Assembly (NCBI GenBank): GCA_041582695.1
Contig: JBFIBB010000066.1
Location: forward strand, 1 to 13,596
Length of the DNA stretch: 13,596 nucleotides
Source: JAWKWH01 sp041582695
GTDB taxonomy: Bacteria > Pseudomonadota > Alphaproteobacteria > Rhizobiales > Rhizobiaceae
Direction of reading: 5' to 3'
In this document: positions 7,399 through 13,596 of the stretch, piece by piece
Numbering within the stretch: position 1 is the first letter of the stretch
Layout of the letters: every line of letters starts with the position of its first letter
Translations under genes and position numbers: made by a program
The notes under the pieces: model-generated
What the model was told of the DNA's origin: nothing
Database searches by the model: none
Seen by the model: only the letters and a program-made list of their open reading frames with translations

Positions 7399-8835
7399 AT
7401 GGATGCGCGATCTGAGGCGAAGCACGTAGCGCTTGCCGTTGATCTGGACGGGACGCTGGTTGCGACCGATCTGTTCTGGGAAAGCCTTTTTCTATTGCTG
7501 CGGCGCAATCCGCTGGCGCTATTTCTGCTGCCATTCTGGCTGTTTGGCGGGAAAGCCAGGTTGAAGTCGGAGATTGCGGCGCGCGTGGAGATCGATCCGG
7601 CCGACCTTCCCTATCGGCCGGAGGTGCTCGAACGCTTGACCGCCGAAAAGAAGGCCGGCAGGAGACTTGTCCTGGCGACCGGAAGTCACGAGAAGTTCGC
7701 GGAAGCGATCTCTGATCATCTGGGCTTGTTCGATGCTGTTCTTGCAACCGACGGGTCCCGCAACCTGACCTCCCGCCGCAAAAGGGATGTGCTGGTCGCA
7801 GAGTTCGGCGACGGCGGGTTTGACTATGCGGGCAACAGCAAAGCCGACATCGCCGTATTCGATGCCGCGCGCGCCGCTATCGTCGTTGCGCCTGACCGGG
7901 CCGCATTGCGATGGCAATCGAGCCACCAGGCGGAACTCATCAAGGCACCCGAACTGTCGCTGAAAACGATCGTCAAGATGCTTCGGGTTCACCAGTGGTT
8001 GAAGAATACGCTGATCGCGGTGCCGATGGTGCTGAGCCATGAATACTTCAACACCGGAATGCTGGTAGCCTGCGTTCTTGCCTTCATTTCGTTCAGTGCG
8101 GCCGCTTCGGCGATCTATATCGTCAACGATTTCCTCGACATGCCGCTGGATCGCAAGCACGCGACAAAGAAAAACCGCCCGTTTGCGGCCGGAACGCTCT
8201 CCATACCATTCGGAATTGCCAGTGCGATTGCTTTGCTGGCCATCAGTTTTGCGGCAGCGGCGCCACTCGATCCACTCTTTGCCGCCGCCTTGGCTCTTTA
8301 TCTCGTAACAACAACAGCTTACTCTTTTTCGTTAAAGCGCATGCTATTGGTTGATGTATTGACCCTCGCAGGGCTGTACACAATCCGCATCCTGGCGGGC
8401 GCCGCGGCGACAGGGACCGACGTATCGTTCTGGCTGCTCGCCTTTGCAATTTTCTTCTTTCTTTCGCTGGCGCTGGTCAAAAGACATGTCGAACTTGCGG
8501 ATGCGGAAGTTGAGATCGGCTCGCGAATAGCCGGCCGGGGATATCGCCCCGAAGACCTTTCCATCATCGCTCAAGGCGGCGTTTCGGCGGCGTTCGCGGC
8601 CGCACTGGTTTTGGCACTCTATATCGACAGCGATTCGGTACGCGAACTGTACACCTGGCCGTGGTTGATATGGCCTCTGGCGCCGATCGTACTTTATCTG
8701 ACATTGCGAATCTGGGTTCTCGCCGGCCGGCGGGAATTGCACGATGATCCGGTGGTATTCCTGGTTCGCGACTGGCGCAGCCAATTGGTCATCGCCCTCG
8801 GCGCTGTGTTGTTGGTGGTGGCGGGCCTGAAATGA
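7399..8835 (+). CDS. HAD phosphatase-UbiA prenyltransferase fusion, decaprenyl-phosphate phosphoribosyltransferase-like
   Basis: The 478-residue protein joins two domains. The N-terminal HAD-like part (about 10-175) has motif I AVDLDGTLVATD (Asp15, Asp17), motif II LATGS (92-96), and motif IV DYAGNSKADIAVF. The C-terminal UbiA part (about 190-478) is a multi-helix membrane enzyme with RVHQWLKN (196-203), SAIYIVNDFLDMPLDRKH (237-254), then KKNRPFAAG, and the second motif region YSFSLKR plus LVDVLTLAGLYTIRILAG. These stretches match mycobacterial Rv3806c/UbiA, which moves 5-phosphoribose from PRPP to decaprenyl phosphate. Relatives include NoeC of Azorhizobium, tied to arabinose on Nod factors. 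The HAD part could remove the 5-phosphate from the product; that is inference. The ATG at 7399 follows GGCGG by eight bases. The gene overlaps the DprE1-like gene by four bases (ATGA), so the two are translationally coupled. Confidence 0.88.
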   Translation: MDARSEAKHVALAVDLDGTLVATDLFWESLFLLLRRNPLALFLLPFWLFGGKARLKSEIAARVEIDPADLPYRPEVLERLTAEKKAGRRLVLATGSHEKFAEAISDHLGLFDAVLATDGSRNLTSRRKRDVLVAEFGDGGFDYAGNSKADIAVFDAARAAIVVAPDRAALRWQSSHQAELIKAPELSLKTIVKMLRVHQWLKNTLIAVPMVLSHEYFNTGMLVACVLAFISFSAAASAIYIVNDFLDMPLDRKHATKKNRPFAAGTLSIPFGIASAIALLAISFAAAAPLDPLFAAALALYLVTTTAYSFSLKRMLLVDVLTLAGLYTIRILAGAAATGTDVSFWLLAFAIFFFLSLALVKRHVELADAEVEIGSRIAGRGYRPEDLSIIAQGGVSAAFAAALVLALYIDSDSVRELYTWPWLIWPLAPIVLYLTLRIWVLAGRRELHDDPVVFLVRDWRSQLVIALGAVLLVVAGLK

Positions 8836-10190
8836 ACCGGTGCGGCTACGACAGTTTTGGCCAGCTCTCGCGCGGGCAGACCGGTGCTTTTACTGCTGCG
8901 GAGGGCGCCGCGCTATTGCGAACGGCGGGCGCGAAACCTGCGAGCGTGCTCGCCTATGGCAATGGCCGCAGCTACGGTGATAGCTGCCAGAATTCCCCCG
9001 GAGCGCTGATCGACATGCGCGGTCACAGCCGCATCCTCAGTTTCGACAGGGCGACCGGCGTTCTGGAAGCCGAAGCTGGCGTCATGTTGTCCGATGTCAT
9101 TGAATTCGCTGCGCCACACGGGTTTTTTCCGCCAGTCGTACCGGGGACCAAATTCGTGACGCTCGGCGGGGCGATCGCCAATGACATCCACGGCAAGAAC
9201 CACCACCGCCGCGGAACCTTCGGTCTTCATGTGATTTCGCTCGATCTGCTACGATCCGACGGCGAGGAATACCGGTGCTCGAGCGCTCGCAACAGCGAGC
9301 TCTTTGCTGCAACAATCGGCGGCATGGGCCTGACGGGGCTGATCACGACAGCGTCGATCAGGCTCATGAAAGTTCCGTCACTTCACATCGAGGAGATCGT
9401 GACCCCGCTCGGTTCGCTGGACGACTATTTCGACCGGGCGGCGGAAGCCGATGCGCTAAACGAATATGCGGTCGCCTGGATTGACCAGCTTGCCTCAGGC
9501 CGTTCGGAGGGCCGGGGCCTGTTGCTGACAGGAAACCATGCGCGCGGACAGACGGCGAAAGCCAATCCGTCGCCGACCCGGCGGATTTCCGTGCCAATGC
9601 AGCCTCCGCTCAACCTGCTGAATCGCCCCTTTGTGCGGCTGTTCAACTTGGCGTACCGCGTGGCGAAATCGCGGGGACCGGATAGGCGGATATCGTCCGT
9701 CGACTCCTTCTTCTTCCCGCTCGATGGCGTCGCGCACTGGAACCGCCTCTACGGGCCGCGCGGGCTTGTACAGCATCAAAGCGTCATTCCGGAGGCAAAT
9801 GCGCGCCAGGCAGTGCCAGCGCTCATGCGTTGTGCTCGCGAAAACGGCACGGCTTCGTTTTTGACGGTTTTGAAGCGTTTCGGCTCGCTGCAATCGCCGG
9901 GGTTCGTCTCGTTTCCGCGGCCAGGCTACACGCTGACGCTCGATTTCGCGTTTCAGGGACAACGGACCGTGGACTTGCTTCAACGGCTGAACGCGATCAC
10001 CATCGGGGCCGGCGGCGCGGTAAATCCCTATAAAGACGCGCATATGAGCGCTGAGACGTTCGCCGCGTCGTTTCCCGAATGGCGGGAAGTCGAGGCGAGG
10101 CGCGATCCCGCATTCATGTCGGATTTCTGGGCACGTACGGCGATGCGTCTTCCCGTCCACAGGCTGCCGCGGCTGGAAGCGGCGGAATAG
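8832..10190 (+). CDS. DprE1-like FAD-dependent oxidase (polyprenyl-phospho-ribose 2'-oxidase-like)
   Basis: The 452-residue protein has an N-terminal FAD-binding (PF01565-type) domain (about 15-180), with AYGNGRSYGDSCQNS (41-55), VVPGTKFVTLGGAIANDIHG (102-121) then KNHHRRGTFG, and GGMGLTGLI. A C-terminal domain of the aldonolactone-oxidase type runs to the end, with FFFPLDGVAHWNRLYGPRGL (293-312), then KDAHMSAETF (401-410). From memory these align closely with mycobacterial DprE1, which oxidises the 2'-OH of decaprenyl-phospho-ribose. His120 corresponds to DprE1 His132 and Lys401 to Lys418. The position of Cys387, the cysteine hit by benzothiazinones, holds Thr369 here (PGYTLTLDF). Coupling by ATGA overlap to the HAD-UbiA gene gives the expected enzyme order. 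The next gene is separated by an AT-rich spacer. A related sugar-alcohol oxidase is the alternative, but the motifs favour DprE1. Confidence 0.88.
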   Translation: MNRCGYDSFGQLSRGQTGAFTAAEGAALLRTAGAKPASVLAYGNGRSYGDSCQNSPGALIDMRGHSRILSFDRATGVLEAEAGVMLSDVIEFAAPHGFFPPVVPGTKFVTLGGAIANDIHGKNHHRRGTFGLHVISLDLLRSDGEEYRCSSARNSELFAATIGGMGLTGLITTASIRLMKVPSLHIEEIVTPLGSLDDYFDRAAEADALNEYAVAWIDQLASGRSEGRGLLLTGNHARGQTAKANPSPTRRISVPMQPPLNLLNRPFVRLFNLAYRVAKSRGPDRRISSVDSFFFPLDGVAHWNRLYGPRGLVQHQSVIPEANARQAVPALMRCARENGTASFLTVLKRFGSLQSPGFVSFPRPGYTLTLDFAFQGQRTVDLLQRLNAITIGAGGAVNPYKDAHMSAETFAASFPEWREVEARRDPAFMSDFWARTAMRLPVHRLPRLEAAE

Positions 10191-10208
10191 ATAAATTGCA
10201 ATCTATTC
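10185..10208. repeat. Perfect inverted repeat at the end of the DprE1-like gene
   Basis: GAATAGAT (10185-10192) and ATCTATTC (10201-10208) are perfect eight-base arms around an eight-base centre. The left arm includes the TAG stop codon (10188-10190). The repeat could be an mRNA stem-loop at the 3' end of the first two genes or an operator. No T-run follows directly. Confidence 0.4.
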
Positions 10209-10214
10209 GTGGTT

Positions 10215-10237
10215 AACAGTAAGTTATTGTTTTTTTT
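10215..10237 (+). terminator. AT-rich hairpin with eight-T tail between the DprE1-like and SMR-like genes
   Basis: AACAGTA (10215-10221) pairs with TATTGTT (10225-10231), with one G-T pair, around a three-base loop, and a run of eight T follows (10230-10237). The form is that of an intrinsic terminator, but the stem is weak because only one pair is G-C. It could end part of the transcripts from the first two genes or act as an attenuator. Confidence 0.35.
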
Positions 10238-10264
10238 ACATCAATTTTGATGTTTTCACGAAAT
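10238..10264. promoter_or_regulatory. Palindrome followed by a TTTCACGAAAT box upstream of the SMR-like gene
   Basis: ACATCAA (10238-10244) and TTGATGT (10247-10253) are a perfect inverted repeat around TT. It is followed at once by TTTCACGAAAT (10254-10264), the same 11 bases found at 3307-3317 in front of the XRE-cupin gene. A TGTAAT (10279-10284) resembling a -10 box, with TTCACG (10255-10260) 18 bases upstream as a poor -35, would put the box over a promoter for the downstream genes. This is suggestive only. Confidence 0.35.
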
Positions 10265-10305
10265 GTTTCCAGTTTTCCTGTAATACGGCGCCAAAGGACG
10301 GCGTC

Positions 10306-10737
10306 ATGAAATTCCTACCATTCATTCTGTTTACGGTCATGACCAATGCGGCTGCCCAGCTCATGCTGAAGTACGGCATGATGACTTTGGGACCGATCAG
10401 CATGGCAGGGGTCAATCCGCTGCTGAAAATCCTGCAGATCGTTTTCAGCCCGTGGATCTTTGCCGGGCTCACGGTATTCGTGATCTCGATGGCCTCGCAT
10501 TTGTACGTGTTGTCGAAGGTCGAGCTGTCATTCGCCTATCCTTTCCTAAGCCTTGCCTATGTGGCGGTCGCGGTGTTCGCCTATTTCGTCTTTCGCGAAG
10601 ACCTGAACGCGCTGCGCATCGCGGGCATCGCCTTCATCTGCGTCGGTACAGTGCTGATTGCGCAAAGCGCTGGCGGACACAAGGAAGCGAAAGCCAAAAC
10701 CCCAGACACAGTTCAAACCAGCGAGCTTGCCGGATGA
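10306..10737 (+). CDS. Small four-helix SMR/EamA-type membrane protein, ArnE/ArnF-like flippase candidate
   Basis: The 143-residue protein has four likely membrane helices at about 3-22, 48-66, 73-95 and 103-121, the fold of the small multidrug resistance family, then a short polar tail (122-143). The first helix reads NAAAQLMLKYG; the Glu14 that drives drug export in EmrE is Asn14 here, so a drug-proton pump is unlikely. Proteins of this kind such as ArnE/ArnF move undecaprenyl-phospho-aminoarabinose across the inner membrane. The neighbours make a polyprenyl-linked pentose, so a flippase for that product is the natural reading, though it is inference. The ATG at 10306 has AAGGA seven bases upstream. 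The stop codon overlaps the start of the SDR gene (ATGA). ArnE and ArnF work as a pair of different subunits; only one gene is seen here. Confidence 0.78.
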   Translation: MKFLPFILFTVMTNAAAQLMLKYGMMTLGPISMAGVNPLLKILQIVFSPWIFAGLTVFVISMASHLYVLSKVELSFAYPFLSLAYVAVAVFAYFVFREDLNALRIAGIAFICVGTVLIAQSAGGHKEAKAKTPDTVQTSELAG

Positions 10738-11744
10738 GACACATAATATTTGGCGGGGACGGTTTTGTTGGCCGACATCTTGCCCCGAAATTGATCGAGG
10801 ACGGCCACGAGGTGATTGTTGCCGATGTCGTCAAAAGCGATCTGGGGCACTATCGCAAATGCCGGTTCGAGTTTTGCGACGTCACCGATGCGGGAGAGGT
10901 TGAAGGGCTTGGCATCAACGCAGATGACATAGTCTATAACTTGTCGGCAAAAATGCTGTCGCCGATACAGGTGAGGGTCAAGCGGCACGATTTCTTCTGG
11001 CCCGTCAACTATCACGGCACCGAGCACATCATTCAGGCCATGGACAAGGCAGGAGCATCCAAGCTGGTCCATTTCACCACGGACATGATCTATGGCCACA
11101 CCTACACATGGCCGCAGACCGAGGACCACCCTGCCGCCCCTCTCGGCGAATACGGGCTGTCAAAATGGAAGACAGAGGAACTGTGCCAGGGCTGGCGCGA
11201 CAAGGGCATGGATATTTCCATATTCCGCCCGCGACTGATCATCGGGCCCGGCCGCCTGGGAATCCTCGAAAAGCTCTTCAAGCTGATCGATTGGCACCTG
11301 CCTGTTCCGATGATCGGTTCGGGCCGCAATCCGTACCAGTTCATCTCGGTGTTTGACTGCGCGGAAGCCTGCCGCGCCGCGTTCAATGCGAATGTGCCGA
11401 ACGAAGCCTACAATCTGGGTTCTCTCAATCCGCCGCCGGTCCGCGAACTGCTCGGCCGTTTGATCAAACATGCCGGCTCGAAATCGGTTCTGCTGCCGAC
11501 GCCGGCATTTGCCGTGAAGCGCACGCTCGACCTGCTGGATCTGCTCAACATGCCGATCATGGATCCCGAGCAATACCTGATCGCCGACGAGATGTGCGTT
11601 CTCGACGTTTCCAAGGCCGAGCGCGACCTTGGCTGGATACCCGAGTATCGGGACGACGACATGCTTATCGCCGCTTACAGCGAGTACCGGCTCGCAAAGA
11701 GCGGAATGACGATGCCCGAGCCGGTTCATATGCCCGCAGAATAA
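10734..11744 (+). CDS. NAD-dependent epimerase/dehydratase (extended SDR)
   Basis: The 336-residue protein begins MRHIIFGGDGFVGRHLAP, with the GxxGxxG dinucleotide motif at Gly7-Gly13 and an acidic residue ending the second strand (VIVADV, Asp31). Catalytic residues are visible as LVHFTTDMIYG (Thr115/116) and Y140-G-L-S-K144, the YxxxK pair. IFRPRLIIGPG and the later SVFDCAEACRAAFN stretch are typical of the extended SDR sugar epimerase/dehydratase group, which acts on nucleotide sugars or other sugars with NAD(P). In this context it may reduce the keto intermediate of the DprE1-like enzyme, replacing DprE2, or epimerise the sugar; neither is proven. I chose the ATG at 10734, overlapping the previous stop by four bases, because the Rossmann motif then begins at residue 7; a longer frame upstream exists but only covers the previous gene. 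Confidence 0.88.
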   Translation: MRHIIFGGDGFVGRHLAPKLIEDGHEVIVADVVKSDLGHYRKCRFEFCDVTDAGEVEGLGINADDIVYNLSAKMLSPIQVRVKRHDFFWPVNYHGTEHIIQAMDKAGASKLVHFTTDMIYGHTYTWPQTEDHPAAPLGEYGLSKWKTEELCQGWRDKGMDISIFRPRLIIGPGRLGILEKLFKLIDWHLPVPMIGSGRNPYQFISVFDCAEACRAAFNANVPNEAYNLGSLNPPPVRELLGRLIKHAGSKSVLLPTPAFAVKRTLDLLDLLNMPIMDPEQYLIADEMCVLDVSKAERDLGWIPEYRDDDMLIAAYSEYRLAKSGMTMPEPVHMPAE

Positions 11745-11755
11745 GGGAATTGACG

Positions 11756-13231
11756 ATGAACGTAATGACCAAGCCCGGCTCGCAAAACGCGCTGACGGTG
11801 GTTGCAACGCCCGAATTGGCACCGGTCGGATTGGCGCGTCCCGACCTGATGACCGTCGAAGAAGCCAAGGCGCTCGACATCGACCACATGACGGACCTGT
11901 TCAAGGCGCATCTAAATCCGGGGCAGTATCATTTCATGAAGCTGCTCGGCTTTCACAAAGTAAAGGTCGAGAGCGCCGAAGGCATGTATTACACCGACCA
12001 GAACGGACGCAGGATTCTCGATTTCTTCGGCGGGTTCGGTTCGCTGGCGCTCGGTCACAATCATCCGCGTATCCTGAAGGCGAGAAAGACGTTCCAGGAC
12101 GAAAAGCGGCACGAAATCGCGATCGCCTTCATGTCACAGTATGCCGCCGCGCTGGCGCACAATATTGCGGCGTGCTCTCCGGGAGACCTCGACATGGTGT
12201 TCCTGGGCTCGTCGGGCTCGGAGGCGATGGAGGCGGCCGTCAAGCTTGCCGAACGGGCCGCCGGGCTGGAACGGCCGAAGATCGTCTACGCTGAAAATTC
12301 CTTCCACGGCAAAACAAGGGGCGTGCTGTCGATCACGGACGGCGCGCTCTATCGCGGTGAATTTCGCCTGATCGACAATACGGTGCGCATTCCGTTCGCC
12401 GACATCGAAACTGTCGAAAACGCGTTCAAGTCAGATCCGCAGATCGGCGCCATAGTGCTGGAGACCGTTCAGGGCGGTGGCGGCATCATTCCGGCGCCGG
12501 CGGAGTTTTGGAAGAAGCTCAGGGCGCTGTGCGATGAGTATGGCGTGCTCTGGGTGGCAGACGAAGTGCAGTGCGGATACGGACGCACGGGCCGGTTCTA
12601 CGCGTTCGAGCACTACGATGTAATTCCCGATATCACGGCGCTCGCCAAGTCGCTCGGCGGCGGCAAGACCGCCATTGCAGCCATGATCGCCAAGCGCGAC
12701 GTCTACATGAAGGCCTATGGAACGCCGAAAACGGCGATGATCCATGCCCAGGCGACTTTCGGCGGCATCGGCGAGGCCTGCGTCACTGCAATCGAAGCGC
12801 TCAATGTCATGTATGACGAGGGTCTGATCGACAATGCCGCGCGGACCGGAAGCTATCTGATCGAGCGCCTGAACGCACTGAAGACACGCTATCCGAAGAT
12901 CATCAAGGACGTGCGCGGTCAGGGTTTCATGGTTGGTCTCGAGTTTCAGGATTTCAGCCAGACGCTGCCGGCGCTGCTCAGGCCCGCCGTTGCAATGCTC
13001 GACGACAAGCTCAAGGGCTCGCTATCCGGTTTCGTCGGCGCAGCACTGCTGCGCGACCACGGCGTACTGGTCGCCTTCACCGAATACAATCGTAACGTGA
13101 TCAGGCTCGAACCGCCGCTGGTCTGCGGGCCGGAGCATGTCGACCAGTTCATCGAGGCGCTCGACAGCGTCCTGTCGCGCGGCGTCGTGATGATCGTCAA
13201 GGATTTCATACAGAGTCAGGTGCGCTCGTAA
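11756..13231 (+). CDS. Class III PLP-dependent aminotransferase
   Basis: The 491-residue protein is a fold-type I class III enzyme: GSSGSEAMEAAVKLAERAAG (151-170) holds the PLP phosphate loop, VADEVQCGYGRTGRFYAFEH (267-286) holds the PLP-stacking Asp269, and ALAKSLGGGKTAIAA has Lys298 as the likely Schiff-base lysine. ATFGG (333-337) matches the usual later motif. An extra N-terminal segment of about 50 residues precedes HLNPGQYHFMKLLGF (52-66). It belongs to the ornithine/putrescine/GABA-type group rather than the DegT group that usually aminates nucleotide sugars. The ATG at 11756 has AAGGGA seven bases upstream, overlapping the previous stop; an open frame from 11594 lies inside the SDR gene and is not the start. 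The class III enzyme HpnO aminates a ribose-derived hopanoid, so a lipid-linked pentose substrate is conceivable. The real substrate is unknown. Confidence 0.9.
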   Translation: MNVMTKPGSQNALTVVATPELAPVGLARPDLMTVEEAKALDIDHMTDLFKAHLNPGQYHFMKLLGFHKVKVESAEGMYYTDQNGRRILDFFGGFGSLALGHNHPRILKARKTFQDEKRHEIAIAFMSQYAAALAHNIAACSPGDLDMVFLGSSGSEAMEAAVKLAERAAGLERPKIVYAENSFHGKTRGVLSITDGALYRGEFRLIDNTVRIPFADIETVENAFKSDPQIGAIVLETVQGGGGIIPAPAEFWKKLRALCDEYGVLWVADEVQCGYGRTGRFYAFEHYDVIPDITALAKSLGGGKTAIAAMIAKRDVYMKAYGTPKTAMIHAQATFGGIGEACVTAIEALNVMYDEGLIDNAARTGSYLIERLNALKTRYPKIIKDVRGQGFMVGLEFQDFSQTLPALLRPAVAMLDDKLKGSLSGFVGAALLRDHGVLVAFTEYNRNVIRLEPPLVCGPEHVDQFIEALDSVLSRGVVMIVKDFIQSQVRS

Positions 13232-13596
13232 ATGAGCATTGTCGGCGATCACAACACGGATGATCTCGCCCGCGATCCGACGCTGATCGGCGGATTTCTG
13301 GCGCTGCCAGTGATATCGTCCGTCGCAGTCCGCTTGGTGGTGCGGCCGGTTCTGGATCGCCTGGCCGCCGCGTTTATGATCCTGGTCATCGCCGGGATCG
13401 CGACATACGGGCTGCTGCGGCCCGACTACAATTGGGACATGGTTGCCTATGTTGCGGCCGCGCTGGAAGATCGTGTCGAAGACCCGGAGACGTTGCACGC
13501 ACTCACCTGGGCCGAGATCACACCGGGGGCTCGTCCCGAACAACTGTACCACCTGCAGCAAAGCAACCCCTACAATCTGCATCAGTGGGAAAATCC
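13232..13596 (+). CDS. Membrane protein, possible GT-C type glycosyltransferase (N-terminal part, runs off the right edge)
   Basis: The frame opens with ATG directly after the aminotransferase TAA and stays open for about 121 residues to the edge. A polar and amphipathic stretch (1-43) precedes one clear membrane helix (about 46-62, AAAFMILVIAGIATYGL). Next comes an acidic outer-loop-like region with RPDYNWDMVAYVAAALEDR. A first helix followed by a loop holding Asp residues near aromatic ones is the layout of GT-C polyprenyl-phosphate-sugar transferases, but no family is certain. Placement as last of the genes for a lipid-linked pentose fits a transferase that uses the product in the periplasm. 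No spacer separates it from the aminotransferase, so it is part of the operon. The rest of the gene is outside the window. Confidence 0.65.
   Translation, partial: MSIVGDHNTDDLARDPTLIGGFLALPVISSVAVRLVVRPVLDRLAAAFMILVIAGIATYGLLRPDYNWDMVAYVAAALEDRVEDPETLHALTWAEITPGARPEQLYHLQQSNPYNLHQWEN

Noticed and set aside
9495..10160. A 221-codon minus-strand frame inside the DprE1-like gene
   Set aside because: It is antisense to motifs that align with DprE1, and its own product shows no domain.
10452..10733. An upstream extension of the SDR gene
   Set aside because: It lies inside the SMR-like gene in another frame. The ATG at 10734 starts directly at the Rossmann fold with the typical four-base overlap.
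11160..11822. A 220-codon minus-strand frame across the SDR gene and the start of the aminotransferase gene
   Set aside because: It is antisense to the catalytic YGLSK region of the SDR and spans the SDR-aminotransferase junction. No motif supports it.
1..13596. CRISPR arrays, insertion sequences, tRNA genes, integration sites
   Set aside because: I saw no spaced direct repeats, transposase or integrase motifs, terminal inverted repeats, or cloverleaf-like sequences.

Overview
The window looks like chromosomal DNA of a GC-rich alphaproteobacterium, most likely Hyphomicrobiales (Rhizobiales; a Mesorhizobium or Phyllobacteriaceae type is plausible). The reasons are the dense GC-rich coding with short spacers, the sarcosine/dimethylglycine-dehydrogenase-like oxidoreductase, the MscS protein with a DUF3772-type periplasmic region, and the resemblance of the right-hand genes to rhizobial/actinobacterial polyprenyl-phospho-pentose genes. 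I see no tRNA, rRNA, insertion sequence, phage gene or CRISPR array. No gap without a gene exceeds about 190 bases.

Left block (1-3289, minus strand): an apparent three-gene operon read right to left. It contains an XRE-cupin regulator, an 809-residue FAD/folate-type N-methylglycine (dimethylglycine/sarcosine-like) dehydrogenase, and the start of a pyridoxamine-5'-phosphate-oxidase-like flavin protein that runs off the left edge. The regulator's upstream region holds a clear inverted repeat, probably its operator. A nitroreductase-family gene (3477-4172) diverges from it.

Middle (4319-7229, plus strand): a large MscS-family mechanosensitive channel that starts at a TTG codon, then a small orphan secreted protein of 86 residues.

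Right block (7399-13596, plus strand): six tightly packed genes that form the most interesting part. They are a HAD-UbiA fusion whose UbiA half resembles decaprenyl-phosphate phosphoribosyltransferase, a DprE1-like FAD oxidase, a four-helix SMR/ArnE-F-like membrane protein, an extended SDR epimerase/reductase, a class III aminotransferase, and the start of a membrane protein that could be a GT-C glycosyltransferase. The first two enzymes match the two signature steps of mycobacterial decaprenyl-phospho-arabinose synthesis. My inference is that the cassette makes a polyprenyl-phosphate-linked pentose, possibly an amino or keto-modified one, moves it across the inner membrane and hands it to a periplasmic transferase. 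An AT-rich spacer with three inverted repeats (10185-10305) splits the block and may hold a terminator or attenuator plus a second promoter.
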